Counted from the stretch's first letter, positions 1 to 6,923 are shown. The stretch is DNA of 8,556 bases from Coriobacteriales bacterium (GCA_031286245.1 JAITUO010000130.1:1-8556); one strand, 5' to 3'. Notes: generated from the sequence alone by a model not told the origin. Numbers and translations are program-made.

Positions 1-1
1 T

Positions 2-628
2 TATGTTGCTCGCATGCAAGCAGCGATCGCCGCCTGTGGTCACGCCGGCAGTTTGAATGTCCTGCTTGGCCAGCTGGTGAACCTCTACCGTGGTGGCGAG
101 GTTGTTCGCATGAGCAAACGGACCGGCGAGATGGTCACCTTGGAAGAACTGATCGACGAAGTCGGCGCTGATGCCACTAAATACCTGATGCTCGGACGCG
201 CTTCTGACCAGCCAATCGACTTTGACATCGAATCTGCCAAACGCGCCGATGCCACTAACCCTGTCTACTACGTGCAATATGCCCATGCCCGCATCTGTTC
301 GTTATTGCATAAGGCGGCAGACCGGGGACTGGAACCAAATAACCAAGCCATCAACAGCTTGGTTGACGACTCCGAACTGGAGCTGGCCAGGGTCTTCTCC
401 CGACTGGAAGAAGTCGTCGAAGACGCCGCTCGCGACTTGGCGCCATACCGCCTGACCTATTATGCCGAGGAGCTGGCGACGGCCTTCCATAGCTTTTATA
501 CCCGCTGTCCGGTGATCACTGAACAAACGTCACTGGCTCAGGCCAGGCTCTATCTGGCTGATGCAACACGCAGTGTACTGGCACTGGTGTTGGGCTTGAT
601 CGGCGTCAGTGCACCCGAGCGGATGTGA
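2..628 (+). CDS. argS: Arginyl-tRNA synthetase, C-terminal part (5' end outside window)
   Basis: ArgS charges tRNA-Arg with arginine in the cytoplasm, using ATP. The frame is open from the left edge, so the ATG at 14 is internal: the residues before it (YVAR) continue the family pattern. Visible parts are the end of the class I catalytic core, with the KMSKS-type loop in the form RMSKRTG (codons about 111-131), then the block TLEELIDEVGADATKYLMLG, and then the all-helical DALR anticodon-binding domain opening with NPVYYVQYAHARICSLL. The protein ends in APERM, the usual ArgS C-terminus, and stops with TGA. That shows UGA is a normal stop in this genome. lysA follows after 68 bases with no terminator visible between them, so the two are probably co-transcribed. 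The HIGH motif and N-terminal domain lie outside the window. Identification is very secure. Confidence 0.97.
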   Translation, partial: YVARMQAAIAACGHAGSLNVLLGQLVNLYRGGEVVRMSKRTGEMVTLEELIDEVGADATKYLMLGRASDQPIDFDIESAKRADATNPVYYVQYAHARICSLLHKAADRGLEPNNQAINSLVDDSELELARVFSRLEEVVEDAARDLAPYRLTYYAEELATAFHSFYTRCPVITEQTSLAQARLYLADATRSVLALVLGLIGVSAPERM

Positions 629-683
629 TTTTATGTGGATAAAACCGTTCCAATTGGCAGCAGTAAGCTCGCGCCTGTCATTT

Positions 684-692
684 AGAAGGAGG
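684..692 (+). promoter_or_regulatory. Ribosome binding site of lysA
   Basis: AGAAGGAGG is a near-perfect Shine-Dalgarno sequence four bases before the ATG at 697. It fixes the lysA start at this ATG rather than the in-frame ATGs further in, and it shows the organism uses classical anti-SD initiation. Confidence 0.85.
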
Positions 693-696
693 CAAG

Positions 697-2064
697 ATGG
701 CACATCTTGACCATGATCCTGATGCCAGACCAGATCAGCGAAGCCTGGTTGACCTTGCGTCAGTAGCGCCTATGACTGCCCAGTTGAATACTGCTGGTCA
801 TATGGAAGTCGGTGGTGTCGATCTGGTGGAACTGGCTTATCAGCATGGTACAGCCCTGTACGTGATGGATGAGGCACATCTCAGGCACTGCTTGCAGAGT
901 TATCGGTCAGAGCTTACTGCCAACTGGCCGAACTCTGTCGTCGCTTATGCCAGTAAGGCTTTTATCTGTAAGGCAATGTGCAAGTTGGTAGCCGAAGAAG
1001 GTGGGTGGCTGGAGATCAACAGTGGTGGAGAGCTAGCAATCGCTTTGGCAGCCGGCTTTGATGCCAGCCAGACAGTAATGCATGGCAATAACAAGACTGA
1101 GCGTGAGTTAGCTGAGGCTATTGGTGCCGGTGTCGGTCGCATTGTTGTCGATTGCTTTGAAGAGTTAGAGAGGATTCAACAGATAGCAGCAGAGCGCGGT
1201 CTTATCCAGAAAATCCAATTGCGAATCAAGCCTGGTGTAGTTGCTGAGACCCATAGCCATATCATCACCGGTGCGGAGGACTCCAAATTCGGCTTTGGTA
1301 TCAATGACGGTTGGGCTGAACAGGCGGTGCAAATCGCATTGCAGTCACCGAACCTTGAGCTTTGCGGGTTGCATTGCCATATCGGCTCGCAGATCTTTGC
1401 TTTGGACTGTTACGAACAGGCGGTCGAGGTTTTATTCAGGTTAATTGGAAACCTGCGTAAAAAAATCGGCTACCTGCCGAGTGAGTTGAACCTTGGTGGG
1501 GGAGTCGGCATTGCCTACCTGGTCGGACAGCAAGCGCCGGAGATCGCTGGTTTTGTCAAGACCGTCACTGGTGCTATTGCCAGGCAGGCAGCCAGACTGG
1601 GGTTGACTCAGACAGATATCCGGTTGTTTATTGAACCTGGCCGTTCGATTGTAGCCAATGCCGGCGTAACGTTGTACACCGTCGGTGCGATCAAAGAACT
1701 GACCGGTATCCGTACCTTTGTAGCAGTCGACGGAGGCATGAGCGATAATATCCGCACCTGTCTATATGACGCCCGGTATGAGTGTCTGATCGCTGACCGG
1801 GCTGGTGAACCACGCGATGCGTTGGTCACAGTCGCCGGCAAGCATTGCGAAAGTGGCGATGTGGTAGCGATTGATTCCAGCATCCAGTCACCGGAGGTTG
1901 GCGACACGCTGGTCGTGTTGGCGACTGGAGCATACAATCAAAGCATGGCCAGCAACTACAACAAGCAACCGCGGCCGGCAGTAGTCTGGCTGGTTGATGG
2001 GAAGGTGCGTGAGGTCATACGTCGTGAGGAATACGCTGACTTGTTGAGTTGTGACGTAGGTTAA
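697..2064 (+). CDS. lysA: Diaminopimelate decarboxylase
   Basis: LysA is the PLP-dependent fold-III decarboxylase that converts meso-diaminopimelate to L-lysine, the last step of lysine synthesis, in the cytoplasm. The 455 residues are near the upper end of the family range because of a roughly 35-residue N-terminal extension, as seen in actinobacterial LysA. The alanine-racemase-like barrel holds YASKAF with the PLP lysine (K87), HCHIGSQ (226-232), the glycine-rich phosphate loop LGGGVGIAY (266-274) and EPGRS (313-317). The C-terminal beta domain holds the CESGD catalytic cysteine motif (384-388) and GAYNQSMASNYN (411-422), which contributes to the active site across the dimer. All key residues are present. 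The gene sits 68 bases after argS and 37 before hom, as in actinobacterial argS-lysA-hom clusters, so lysine and threonine-branch synthesis are probably expressed together. The promoter is presumably upstream of argS, outside the window. Confidence 0.97.
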   Translation: MAHLDHDPDARPDQRSLVDLASVAPMTAQLNTAGHMEVGGVDLVELAYQHGTALYVMDEAHLRHCLQSYRSELTANWPNSVVAYASKAFICKAMCKLVAEEGGWLEINSGGELAIALAAGFDASQTVMHGNNKTERELAEAIGAGVGRIVVDCFEELERIQQIAAERGLIQKIQLRIKPGVVAETHSHIITGAEDSKFGFGINDGWAEQAVQIALQSPNLELCGLHCHIGSQIFALDCYEQAVEVLFRLIGNLRKKIGYLPSELNLGGGVGIAYLVGQQAPEIAGFVKTVTGAIARQAARLGLTQTDIRLFIEPGRSIVANAGVTLYTVGAIKELTGIRTFVAVDGGMSDNIRTCLYDARYECLIADRAGEPRDALVTVAGKHCESGDVVAIDSSIQSPEVGDTLVVLATGAYNQSMASNYNKQPRPAVVWLVDGKVREVIRREEYADLLSCDVG

Positions 2065-2090
2065 CTGGTATAGAGAAGACAAAAGGAAGC

Positions 2091-2097
2091 AAAGGAG
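2091..2097 (+). promoter_or_regulatory. Ribosome binding site of hom
   Basis: AAAGGAG lies four bases before the hom ATG at 2102, inside the 37-base lysA-hom gap. A second purine run (AAAAGGAAG, 2080-2088) lies just upstream. There is no hairpin in the gap, which supports one transcript for both genes. Confidence 0.8.
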
Positions 2098-2101
2098 AGC
2101 A

Positions 2102-3391
2102 ATGAAAATCATCAATATCGGCATCTTAGGGCTCGGGGTGGTAGGCAGTGGAGTTGTGCGCATTTTGCAAAACCATCATGGTGACTTCCTGCGTGACCAG
2201 GAGATCGACCTCAGATTGATCGCTGTCAGTTCCCGTCGTGATACCCAGGCGCGTGAGTTGGGCTTGCTGGACATCTACAGCCCTGACACAGCCAGTGTCA
2301 CAGCAAACCCCAGGATCGATGTAGTTCTCGAACTGATGGGTGGCATCGACAAGGCTTACGAGTGTGTCAAGGCCGCCTTGGAGTCGGGCAAAAGTGTGGT
2401 AACCGCCAACAAAGCCCTGATCGCCACACATGGTCGTGAGTTGATGCGGTTGGCAGGCGAGCATGCCGCCGAGATCGCTTTCGAGGCCTCGGTCGGTGGA
2501 GGCATCCCGATCATCGGACCACTGCGCCATACCCTGGCATCGAATCGGATTTTGTCTGTGATGGGCATCGTCAATGGCACCACTAACTATATGCTGGGCC
2601 GCATGTCTGATCATGGGCTCGACTATGCTTCAGCTCTGGCCGAGGCTCAGGCATTAGGTTACGCCGAGGCAGACCCAACAGCTGATGTCGAGGGACTCGA
2701 CGCAGCTGCCAAGATCGCCATCCTGTCAATGATCGCATTCAATACCGATATCCGCCTCGATCAGGTAAAGACTGAAGGCATCAGCAAGATCACAACAACC
2801 GATATCCAAGCAGCTGCTGAAGCAGGCTACACCCTCAAACTACTGGCCATCGCCCAACGTCAGCCAACCGGAATCGACATCCGAGTGCATCCGACCATGA
2901 TCAAACGCAGTCATCCCCTGGCCAGCGTGTCTGGTGTTTTTAATGCCATCTATGTGGTTGGCGATGCAGTCGGTGAGACTATGTTTTATGGACGTGGCGC
3001 CGGTGCGGACCCAACTGCTTCCTCTGTAGTAGGCGATCTGATAGAACTGGCTCGGCATCGGGCATATCAGGAGACCATCGCCCAGCCAGTCTGGGATACC
3101 GAGGGACTACCGATTCTAGACGACTCAGTGTTGGAAAGCACTTTCTACCTGCGTTTACCAGTTATGGATAAGCCCGGGACGTTGGCTGCCAGTGCGACTA
3201 TCTTTGCCGATCTAGGCATTTCAATCGCTTCGATGGTTCAGCATGCAGCTACCGGGCAAGAAGCAGAACTGATCTATTTCACACATCAGGCTCCGGTAGC
3301 AGCAGTCATGACTGCTCTTGACAGATTGATTATCTCAGGCATTCTGACCAGTCCCGCATCATGTATCTATACGATTGCCGGGGATCACTAA
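2102..3391 (+). CDS. hom: Homoserine dehydrogenase with C-terminal ACT domain
   Basis: Hom reduces L-aspartate-4-semialdehyde to L-homoserine with NAD(P)H, the first committed step to threonine and methionine. It is a cytoplasmic enzyme. The 429 residues match the long, regulated form. The N-terminal Rossmann fold has GLGVVG (10-15) and the conserved TANKALIA (101-108). The catalytic/dimerisation domain has GGGIPIIGPLR (132-142), NGTTNYML (158-165) and GYAEADPTADVEGLDAAAK (186-204), including the catalytic Lys204. The ACT domain (about 349-429) opens LRLPVMDKPGTLA. In this family ACT domains commonly mediate threonine feedback inhibition, which is inferred here. thrC and thrB, often the next genes, are absent; a terminator and a repeat element follow instead. 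The start is set by the SD at 2091-2097. Confidence 0.97.
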   Translation: MKIINIGILGLGVVGSGVVRILQNHHGDFLRDQEIDLRLIAVSSRRDTQARELGLLDIYSPDTASVTANPRIDVVLELMGGIDKAYECVKAALESGKSVVTANKALIATHGRELMRLAGEHAAEIAFEASVGGGIPIIGPLRHTLASNRILSVMGIVNGTTNYMLGRMSDHGLDYASALAEAQALGYAEADPTADVEGLDAAAKIAILSMIAFNTDIRLDQVKTEGISKITTTDIQAAAEAGYTLKLLAIAQRQPTGIDIRVHPTMIKRSHPLASVSGVFNAIYVVGDAVGETMFYGRGAGADPTASSVVGDLIELARHRAYQETIAQPVWDTEGLPILDDSVLESTFYLRLPVMDKPGTLAASATIFADLGISIASMVQHAATGQEAELIYFTHQAPVAAVMTALDRLIISGILTSPASCIYTIAGDH

Positions 3392-3462
3392 GCGGTTGCT
3401 TAAGTTTGGCTGGGAGTTTTGTAACACTCGTTGGTTGTTTCTGTCATATTGTTTGGTATCTG

Positions 3463-3503
3463 GAGCTCAAATCAACAAAATTATTGTTGATTTGAGCTCT
3501 TTT
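3463..3503 (+). terminator. Rho-independent terminator after hom
   Basis: A perfect 16-bp inverted repeat, GAGCTCAAATCAACAA (3463-3478) and its complement (3484-3499), surrounds a five-base AATTA loop. TTTTGCTT follows on the plus strand. The lower stem is GC-richer (GAGCTC) and the upper stem is AT-rich. It lies 71 bases after the hom stop and probably ends the argS-lysA-hom transcript. The minus-strand side lacks a T-run, so it looks one-directional. Confidence 0.72.
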
Positions 3504-3544
3504 GCTTGATTTCTATGTGATTGTATAGCCTATAAAGTAGGTAA

Positions 3545-3575
3545 TCCTGGGAATTCCGGAGTTTCTGGCCAAAAA
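3545..3575 (+). repeat. Left arm of 31-bp inverted repeat
   Basis: This is the exact reverse complement of 3707-3737. It begins TCCTGGGAATTCC and ends GGCCAAAAA. The next bases form a short GGCC-A6-GGCC mini-palindrome (3567-3580). Confidence 0.9.
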
Positions 3576-3706
3576 AGGCCGTTATGTATGGCTGTTTGAC
3601 CTGTTTTGCGCGATCTGGTTTTCTCCACAATTTAAAAGTGCTGGTAGATGAGTTGTGGCAGAATTCTATCAGTGTGAAATCCATAGAAAACTATACATGG
3701 GGGCTC

Positions 3707-3737
3707 TTTTTGGCCAGAAACTCCGGAATTCCCAGGA
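3707..3737 (-). repeat. Right arm of 31-bp inverted repeat
   Basis: This is the exact reverse complement of 3545-3575. It begins TTTTTGGCCAGAAACTCC and ends with CCCAGGA. Pairing with the left arm stops abruptly outside the element (A opposite A at 3544/3738), as expected at an element boundary. Confidence 0.9.
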
Positions 3738-3822
3738 AATGCCCGTAAAACACATTAAAAGCAGAGTTGCGGGAAGCATTTTGTCAGATTGGCGCTCTTT
3801 ACTGACCACAAGCTATACGAAC

Positions 3823-3864
3823 ACCTCCATGTACCTCGTGCACCTCAACGAACCATATAACCTC
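3823..3864 (+). repeat. Four spaced ACCTC repeats upstream of the tal-rho promoter
   Basis: ACCTC occurs at 3823, 3833, 3842 and 3860, giving start-to-start distances of 10, 9 and 18 bases. The copies therefore fall on nearly the same face of the helix. They end 28 bases before the likely -35 box at 3893. Such spacing would suit an activator or repressor binding in tandem, but a pentamer is short and chance cannot be excluded. Confidence 0.3.
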
Positions 3865-3892
3865 ACCTAGAAACAAAACTCCAGACGAACGG

Positions 3893-3918
3893 TTGCCAAT
3901 CAGACTATGTGTTACAAT
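3893..3918 (+). promoter_or_regulatory. Likely promoter of the transaldolase-rho operon
   Basis: TTGCCA (3893-3898) and TACAAT (3913-3918) resemble housekeeping sigma-factor boxes. The -10 is preceded by TG one base away (TGT-TACAAT), making an extended -10 that would tolerate the short 14-base spacer. Transcription would start near 3925, giving an 80-90 base leader to the transaldolase start. The hom terminator upstream makes a separate promoter here likely. Confidence 0.5.
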
Positions 3919-4008
3919 GGTATCCGCAAATCCCTTTTACTTTGTGATTAAAAGCACCCATTGAACTGCAATTCCATGCGCATATTGTCCGGAAAGGAAA
4001 AAACCAAA

Positions 4009-4686
4009 GTGAAGTTCTTTGTCGACACGGCTGATCCTGATGAAATCAGGGAGGCCGCAACTTGGGGAGTTTTGGCCGGAGTGACCACAAACCCCAGTCT
4101 GTATGCCCGTATTGGCGGCAAATTGGCTGACTTCCCATCTCATATCCAGCAGATCTGCAGCATTGTTGATGGGCCGGTATCAGTCGAAGCAGTTGGCAAT
4201 ACCCGTGATGAACTGGTTGCTGAAGGTTTAAGACTGGCAGCTCTGGCAGAAAACGTCGTGATCAAACTACCTATTGGAACTGAAGGGCTGGCCGCTTGCC
4301 GCATACTGACAGACCAGGGTATCGCTGTGAATATGACGCTGGTTTTCTCTGTACCTCAGGCTGTTTTGGCAGCTCGTGCCGGTGCCAGCTATATCAGTCC
4401 CTTTGTTGGTCGTTTTGATGATATAGGAGAGGATGGTATATCCCAACTGGCCGATATCATTGATGCTCTGAGCAATTATGATTGGCGGGGATTTGGCATC
4501 AATGACCAGGAGCCCCAAGTAATCGCTGCTTCAATCCGCAGTGTCCACCACGTCACTCAAGCTGCCCTGTTGGGAGCCGATATTGCCACGATACCTTTTG
4601 CTGTCTTGAAAAAGTGTCTGGATCACCCGTTGACTGAACAAGGCTTGGCAGCATTCGCCAAAGACTGGGAGAAGGTGATAGCCTAA
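4009..4686 (+). CDS. tal: Transaldolase / fructose-6-phosphate aldolase-like (TalC/MipB type)
   Basis: This is a small class I Schiff-base aldolase. The family either moves a dihydroxyacetone unit between sugar phosphates (transaldolase, pentose phosphate pathway) or cleaves fructose 6-phosphate; sequence alone does not decide which. I start it at GTG 4009 because the product then opens VKFFVDTAD, the standard family N-terminus, and a GGAAAGGA site lies 3991-3998. An in-frame TTG at 3961 and ATG at 3976 would add 16 or 11 unusual residues. The 225 residues suit the short subfamily. Motifs are the D6 region, VTTNPSL (25-31), VVIKLP with the Schiff-base Lys86, NMTLVFS (108-114) and SPFVGRFDDIG (130-140). 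Its TAA overlaps the ATG of rho by one base, so translation is probably coupled. A transaldolase near rho is known from Bacillus-type genomes. Confidence 0.92.
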   Translation: MKFFVDTADPDEIREAATWGVLAGVTTNPSLYARIGGKLADFPSHIQQICSIVDGPVSVEAVGNTRDELVAEGLRLAALAENVVIKLPIGTEGLAACRILTDQGIAVNMTLVFSVPQAVLAARAGASYISPFVGRFDDIGEDGISQLADIIDALSNYDWRGFGINDQEPQVIAASIRSVHHVTQAALLGADIATIPFAVLKKCLDHPLTEQGLAAFAKDWEKVIA

Positions 4687-6143
4687 TGGCTGACAAAACA
4701 ACCAGCTCTGAGTGGACCGCCCGCCCACGGCGTACGACTCAACCTACTGGTAACACTGGCAATGGCTCAAACCAGGCCCGAAATGCCTATCCGGCACAAC
4801 CACGTCGCCAACGCCGGACATCTTATACCAACAACAATCGCGAACAGGTTGTTCCACAGACCAATCGCGAAGACCTGGCTGCCTTAAAAGTAGCTCAGCT
4901 GCGTGAGAAGGCAGTCGAGCTGGAAATTGACTTGACTGAGATCAAGAAGAAAGACCAACTGATTGATGCTGTCCTGGCAGCCATGGTCAAGGCAGAGGGA
5001 TTTATTATCTGTGAGGGCATCTTTGACCTGTTGCCTGAAGGATATGGCTTCTTGCGTACTTCGGGCTATTTGCCGGGGGAGAACGACGTCTATGTTGGAA
5101 TGTCACTGGTTCGCCGCAACAGTCTGCGTAAAGGCGACATGGTAGTTGGTCAGGTACGTCCGGCACGTGACAATGAAAAATATGCTGCGTTGCATCGCAT
5201 CGATTCAGTCAATGACCTGCCGGTGGATATCAGCAGTGACCGTCGCCGTTTTGCCGACCTGACGCCGGTTTATCCCGACAAGCGGTTGCTGATGGAACAC
5301 GGAACGAACACGATAACAGCGCGCACCATCGACCTCGTAGCGCCGATCGGTATGGGTCAGCGCGGTCTGATTGTCTCGCCGCCAAAAGCCGGTAAGACCA
5401 CGATACTAAAAGACATCGCAGCGGCAATCAGTGCGAATAATCCTAATGTTCACCTGATGTGCCTGTTGGTTGACGAGCGCCCAGAGGAAGTCACCGACAT
5501 GGAGCGTTCTATCAAAGGTGAGGTGGTGTCTTCGACATTTGATATGCCATCCGAGAACCATATCACTGTTGCCGAATTGGTCATCGAACGGGCGAAACGC
5601 CTGGTCGAAGTCGGGCGTGATGTAGTGATTCTGCTGGACTCAATCACCCGACTGGCTCGAGCCTACAACCTGGCCCAACCTGCCAGCGGGCGTATTTTGT
5701 CCGGTGGCGTTGATTCGACTGCTTTATACCCACCGAAAAGGTTTCTGGGAGCGGCACGAAACATCGAAGATGGAGGTTCGCTGACCATCCTGGCTTCGGC
5801 TTTGATCGATACCGGCTCCAAGATGGACGAAGTGATTTTTGAGGAATTCAAAGGCACCGGCAATATGGAGTTGCGTCTTGATCGAGACCTGGCTGACCGT
5901 CGAATTTTCCCGGCGATCGATCCTGTCGCTTCAGGCACACGCAAAGAAGAGCTGCTACTGGACAGCCAGGAAGCACCGCTGATCTGGGCTGTTCGCCGGA
6001 TACTCGCGAACATGAATAATACTGAACGAGCTATGGAGATGTTGATCAAGAGCTTGAAGCAGACCCAGACCAATGCAGAGTTTTTAATGCGTACGGCTAA
6101 GAAGGCTCAGCAGCGGACTGGATCAGACATCACTGAGTTGTAA
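4686..6143 (+). CDS. rho: Transcription termination factor Rho
   Basis: Rho is the hexameric RNA-dependent ATPase/helicase that ends transcription at C-rich unstructured sites. The 485 residues carry every core part. An Arg/Asn/Gln/Thr-rich disordered tail spans about 1-58. The Rho N-terminal helical domain is about 61-100 (REDLAALKVAQLREKA). The cold-shock-type RNA-binding domain is about 108-180, with GYGFLR and NDVYVG. The RecA-like ATPase has Walker A SPPKAGKTT (231-239, Lys237), the catalytic-glutamate stretch DERPEEVTDM (263-272), Walker B VVILLDS (313-319), the Q-loop region around SGGVDSTALYPPKRF (339-353), the R-loop region EEFKGTGNMEL (386-396) and GTRKEELL (417-424), which contains the likely arginine finger. 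The tail makes it longer than E. coli Rho (419 aa). The ATG overlaps the upstream stop (TAATG). rpmE, a frequent neighbour of rho, is absent on its 3' side. Confidence 0.98.
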   Translation: MADKTTSSEWTARPRRTTQPTGNTGNGSNQARNAYPAQPRRQRRTSYTNNNREQVVPQTNREDLAALKVAQLREKAVELEIDLTEIKKKDQLIDAVLAAMVKAEGFIICEGIFDLLPEGYGFLRTSGYLPGENDVYVGMSLVRRNSLRKGDMVVGQVRPARDNEKYAALHRIDSVNDLPVDISSDRRRFADLTPVYPDKRLLMEHGTNTITARTIDLVAPIGMGQRGLIVSPPKAGKTTILKDIAAAISANNPNVHLMCLLVDERPEEVTDMERSIKGEVVSSTFDMPSENHITVAELVIERAKRLVEVGRDVVILLDSITRLARAYNLAQPASGRILSGGVDSTALYPPKRFLGAARNIEDGGSLTILASALIDTGSKMDEVIFEEFKGTGNMELRLDRDLADRRIFPAIDPVASGTRKEELLLDSQEAPLIWAVRRILANMNNTERAMEMLIKSLKQTQTNAEFLMRTAKKAQQRTGSDITEL

Positions 6144-6191
6144 CCCAGCAAACCTCAGCAACAAAGATTCACCAATCGAATAATCCCCCGG

Positions 6192-6821
6192 CTAGCGGAC
6201 GAAATTCGTGCGCACGCGACCTTCAACGGTCAGGGCGGTAATTCCTGCCTCCCTGCCTGCGGCGATCGACTTGATCAGCCAGGCCATATTGGCTCCCAAA
6301 AGCCAAGCCACTTGCATACCTTCGATGTCCTGGTGCACATCTTCTGGCTTCATGCCATGGACCATTGGCCAATAAAATGAGCTGACCAGCGGCATCTGGG
6401 AGATCAATGGATACTTCTGTACCTGCTCTAAAGCAGAGGTCGTGCCAGCTCGGCGGGCAGAGACAATACAGGCAGCCGGTTTGCCAGCATAACCAGCCGA
6501 GCCAGCATAAAACACTCTGTCAAGCAAGCACTTAAGTGCTCCGTTGATGCCAGCGAAATAAACCGGCGACCCGATTACCAGGCCTTCGGCGTCGATAATC
6601 TTCGAAATGATCGTATTCACTCCGTCAGTCTCACCATGAGCACAACGATTCTGAAGCTTCTGGCATCCGTAACAGGCGATACAGGGACTGATCGCTGATC
6701 TGCCGATCCAAACGATCTCACTGGCGACCCCACTGTCTGCCAGGCCCCGTGCCACCTCGCTCAATGCCGTATAAGTGCATCCGAACTCCCTGGTACTGCC
6801 ATTGATCATTACTACAGACAT
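6192..6821 (-). CDS. Flavodoxin-fold NAD(P)H-dependent FMN reductase / iron-sulfur flavoprotein-like
   Basis: The 209-residue protein has the NADPH-dependent FMN reductase flavodoxin fold. The FMN phosphate loop is NGSTREFGCT (7-16). The second FMN contact is GSPVYFAGINGALKCLLDRVF (84-104). Between them PCIACYGCQKLQNRC places cysteines at 47, 50, 53 and 60 (CX2CX2CX6C). This compact motif binds a 4Fe-4S cluster in the iron-sulfur flavoprotein (Isf) group, though many relatives keep only some of the cysteines. It probably moves electrons from NAD(P)H or ferredoxin to quinones, azo compounds, oxygen species or another partner; the substrate cannot be read from sequence. No signal peptide is seen, so it is cytoplasmic. 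The start is set by GGAGAAGGAG just upstream. The gene converges on rho with a 48-base gap and diverges from the EIIC-EAL gene. Confidence 0.85.
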   Translation of the reverse strand: MSVVMINGSTREFGCTYTALSEVARGLADSGVASEIVWIGRSAISPCIACYGCQKLQNRCAHGETDGVNTIISKIIDAEGLVIGSPVYFAGINGALKCLLDRVFYAGSAGYAGKPAACIVSARRAGTTSALEQVQKYPLISQMPLVSSFYWPMVHGMKPEDVHQDIEGMQVAWLLGANMAWLIKSIAAGREAGITALTVEGRVRTNFVR

Positions 6822-6826
6822 CTTTA

Positions 6827-6836
6827 CTCCTTCTCC
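6827..6836 (-). promoter_or_regulatory. Ribosome binding site of the flavoprotein gene
   Basis: Read on the minus strand, GGAGAAGGAG ends five bases before the ATG at 6821. It is a strong Shine-Dalgarno site that fixes this start. Confidence 0.82.
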
Positions 6837-6893
6837 AAATCAATATCCAAAGCCTGGTCAGCTACCGGTGCTAGCCACAGTCCATGTTAAGGA

Positions 6894-6923
6894 ATTATAA
6901 CCCGATTAGGCTATACTTCGTAA
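6894..6923 (-). promoter_or_regulatory. Possible promoter of the flavoprotein gene
   Basis: On the minus strand a perfect TATAAT -10 box lies at 6899 down to 6894. A weak -35, TTACGA, lies at 6923-6918 with an 18-base spacer. Transcription would begin about 65-70 bases before the flavoprotein start. The -10 is convincing and the -35 is poor. Confidence 0.42.

Larger units (their letters stand above)
3545..3737. mobile_element. MITE-like or IS-derived element bounded by 31-bp perfect inverted repeats
   Basis: Two arms, 3545-3575 and 3707-3737, are exact reverse complements over 31 bases, with outer ends TCCTGGGAATTCCGGAG... Imperfect complementarity continues inward: ATGTAT at 3584-3589 faces ATACAT at 3693-3698. 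The 131-base core has no gene. It contains a smaller inverted repeat, CCACAA (3625-3630) and TTGTGG (3653-3658). Size, long terminal repeats and lack of coding capacity fit a non-autonomous miniature transposable element. The inner edge of the right arm reads GGGCTCTTTTTGG, which loosely recalls the GGCTCTT ends of ISL3-family elements, so the arms could instead be remnants of such an insertion. No clear target-site duplication is seen. A large cruciform or RNA hairpin is a third possibility. Confidence 0.45.
3392..4008. other. Gene-free spacer between hom and the transaldolase gene
   Basis: No convincing protein gene lies in these 617 A+T-rich bases. Two short open frames (3481-3684 minus and 3655-3870 plus) overlap the inverted-repeat arms. 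Both contain the peptide FGQKLRNSQ only because the arms are reverse complements of each other; neither has a good ribosome binding site. In order, the spacer holds the hom terminator, a 193-base inverted-repeat-bounded segment, an ACCTC repeat cluster and a likely promoter for the transaldolase-rho pair. Confidence 0.7.

Noticed and set aside
2126..2614. 162-codon open frame on the minus strand inside hom
   Set aside because: It is fully antisense to the conserved Rossmann and catalytic parts of homoserine dehydrogenase, with no recognisable motif.
3481..3870. Two short open frames (3481-3684 minus, 3655-3870 plus) sharing the peptide FGQKLRNSQ
   Set aside because: The shared peptide comes from the two arms of the inverted repeat being read in opposite directions. 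Neither frame has a ribosome site or a recognisable domain.
3961..4008. Longer transaldolase starting at TTG 3961 or ATG 3976
   Set aside because: The added residues do not look like the family N-terminus, while GTG 4009 gives KFFVDTAD exactly at the start with a GGAAAGGA site upstream.
5663..6073. 136-codon open frame on the minus strand inside rho
   Set aside because: It lies wholly antisense to the conserved Rho ATPase domain, is Ser/Arg-rich as antisense frames often are, and has no family resemblance.
6144..6191. Shared terminator between the convergent rho and flavoprotein genes
   Set aside because: Only weak complementarity is visible in the 48-base gap, with no GC-rich stem followed by T's on either strand.
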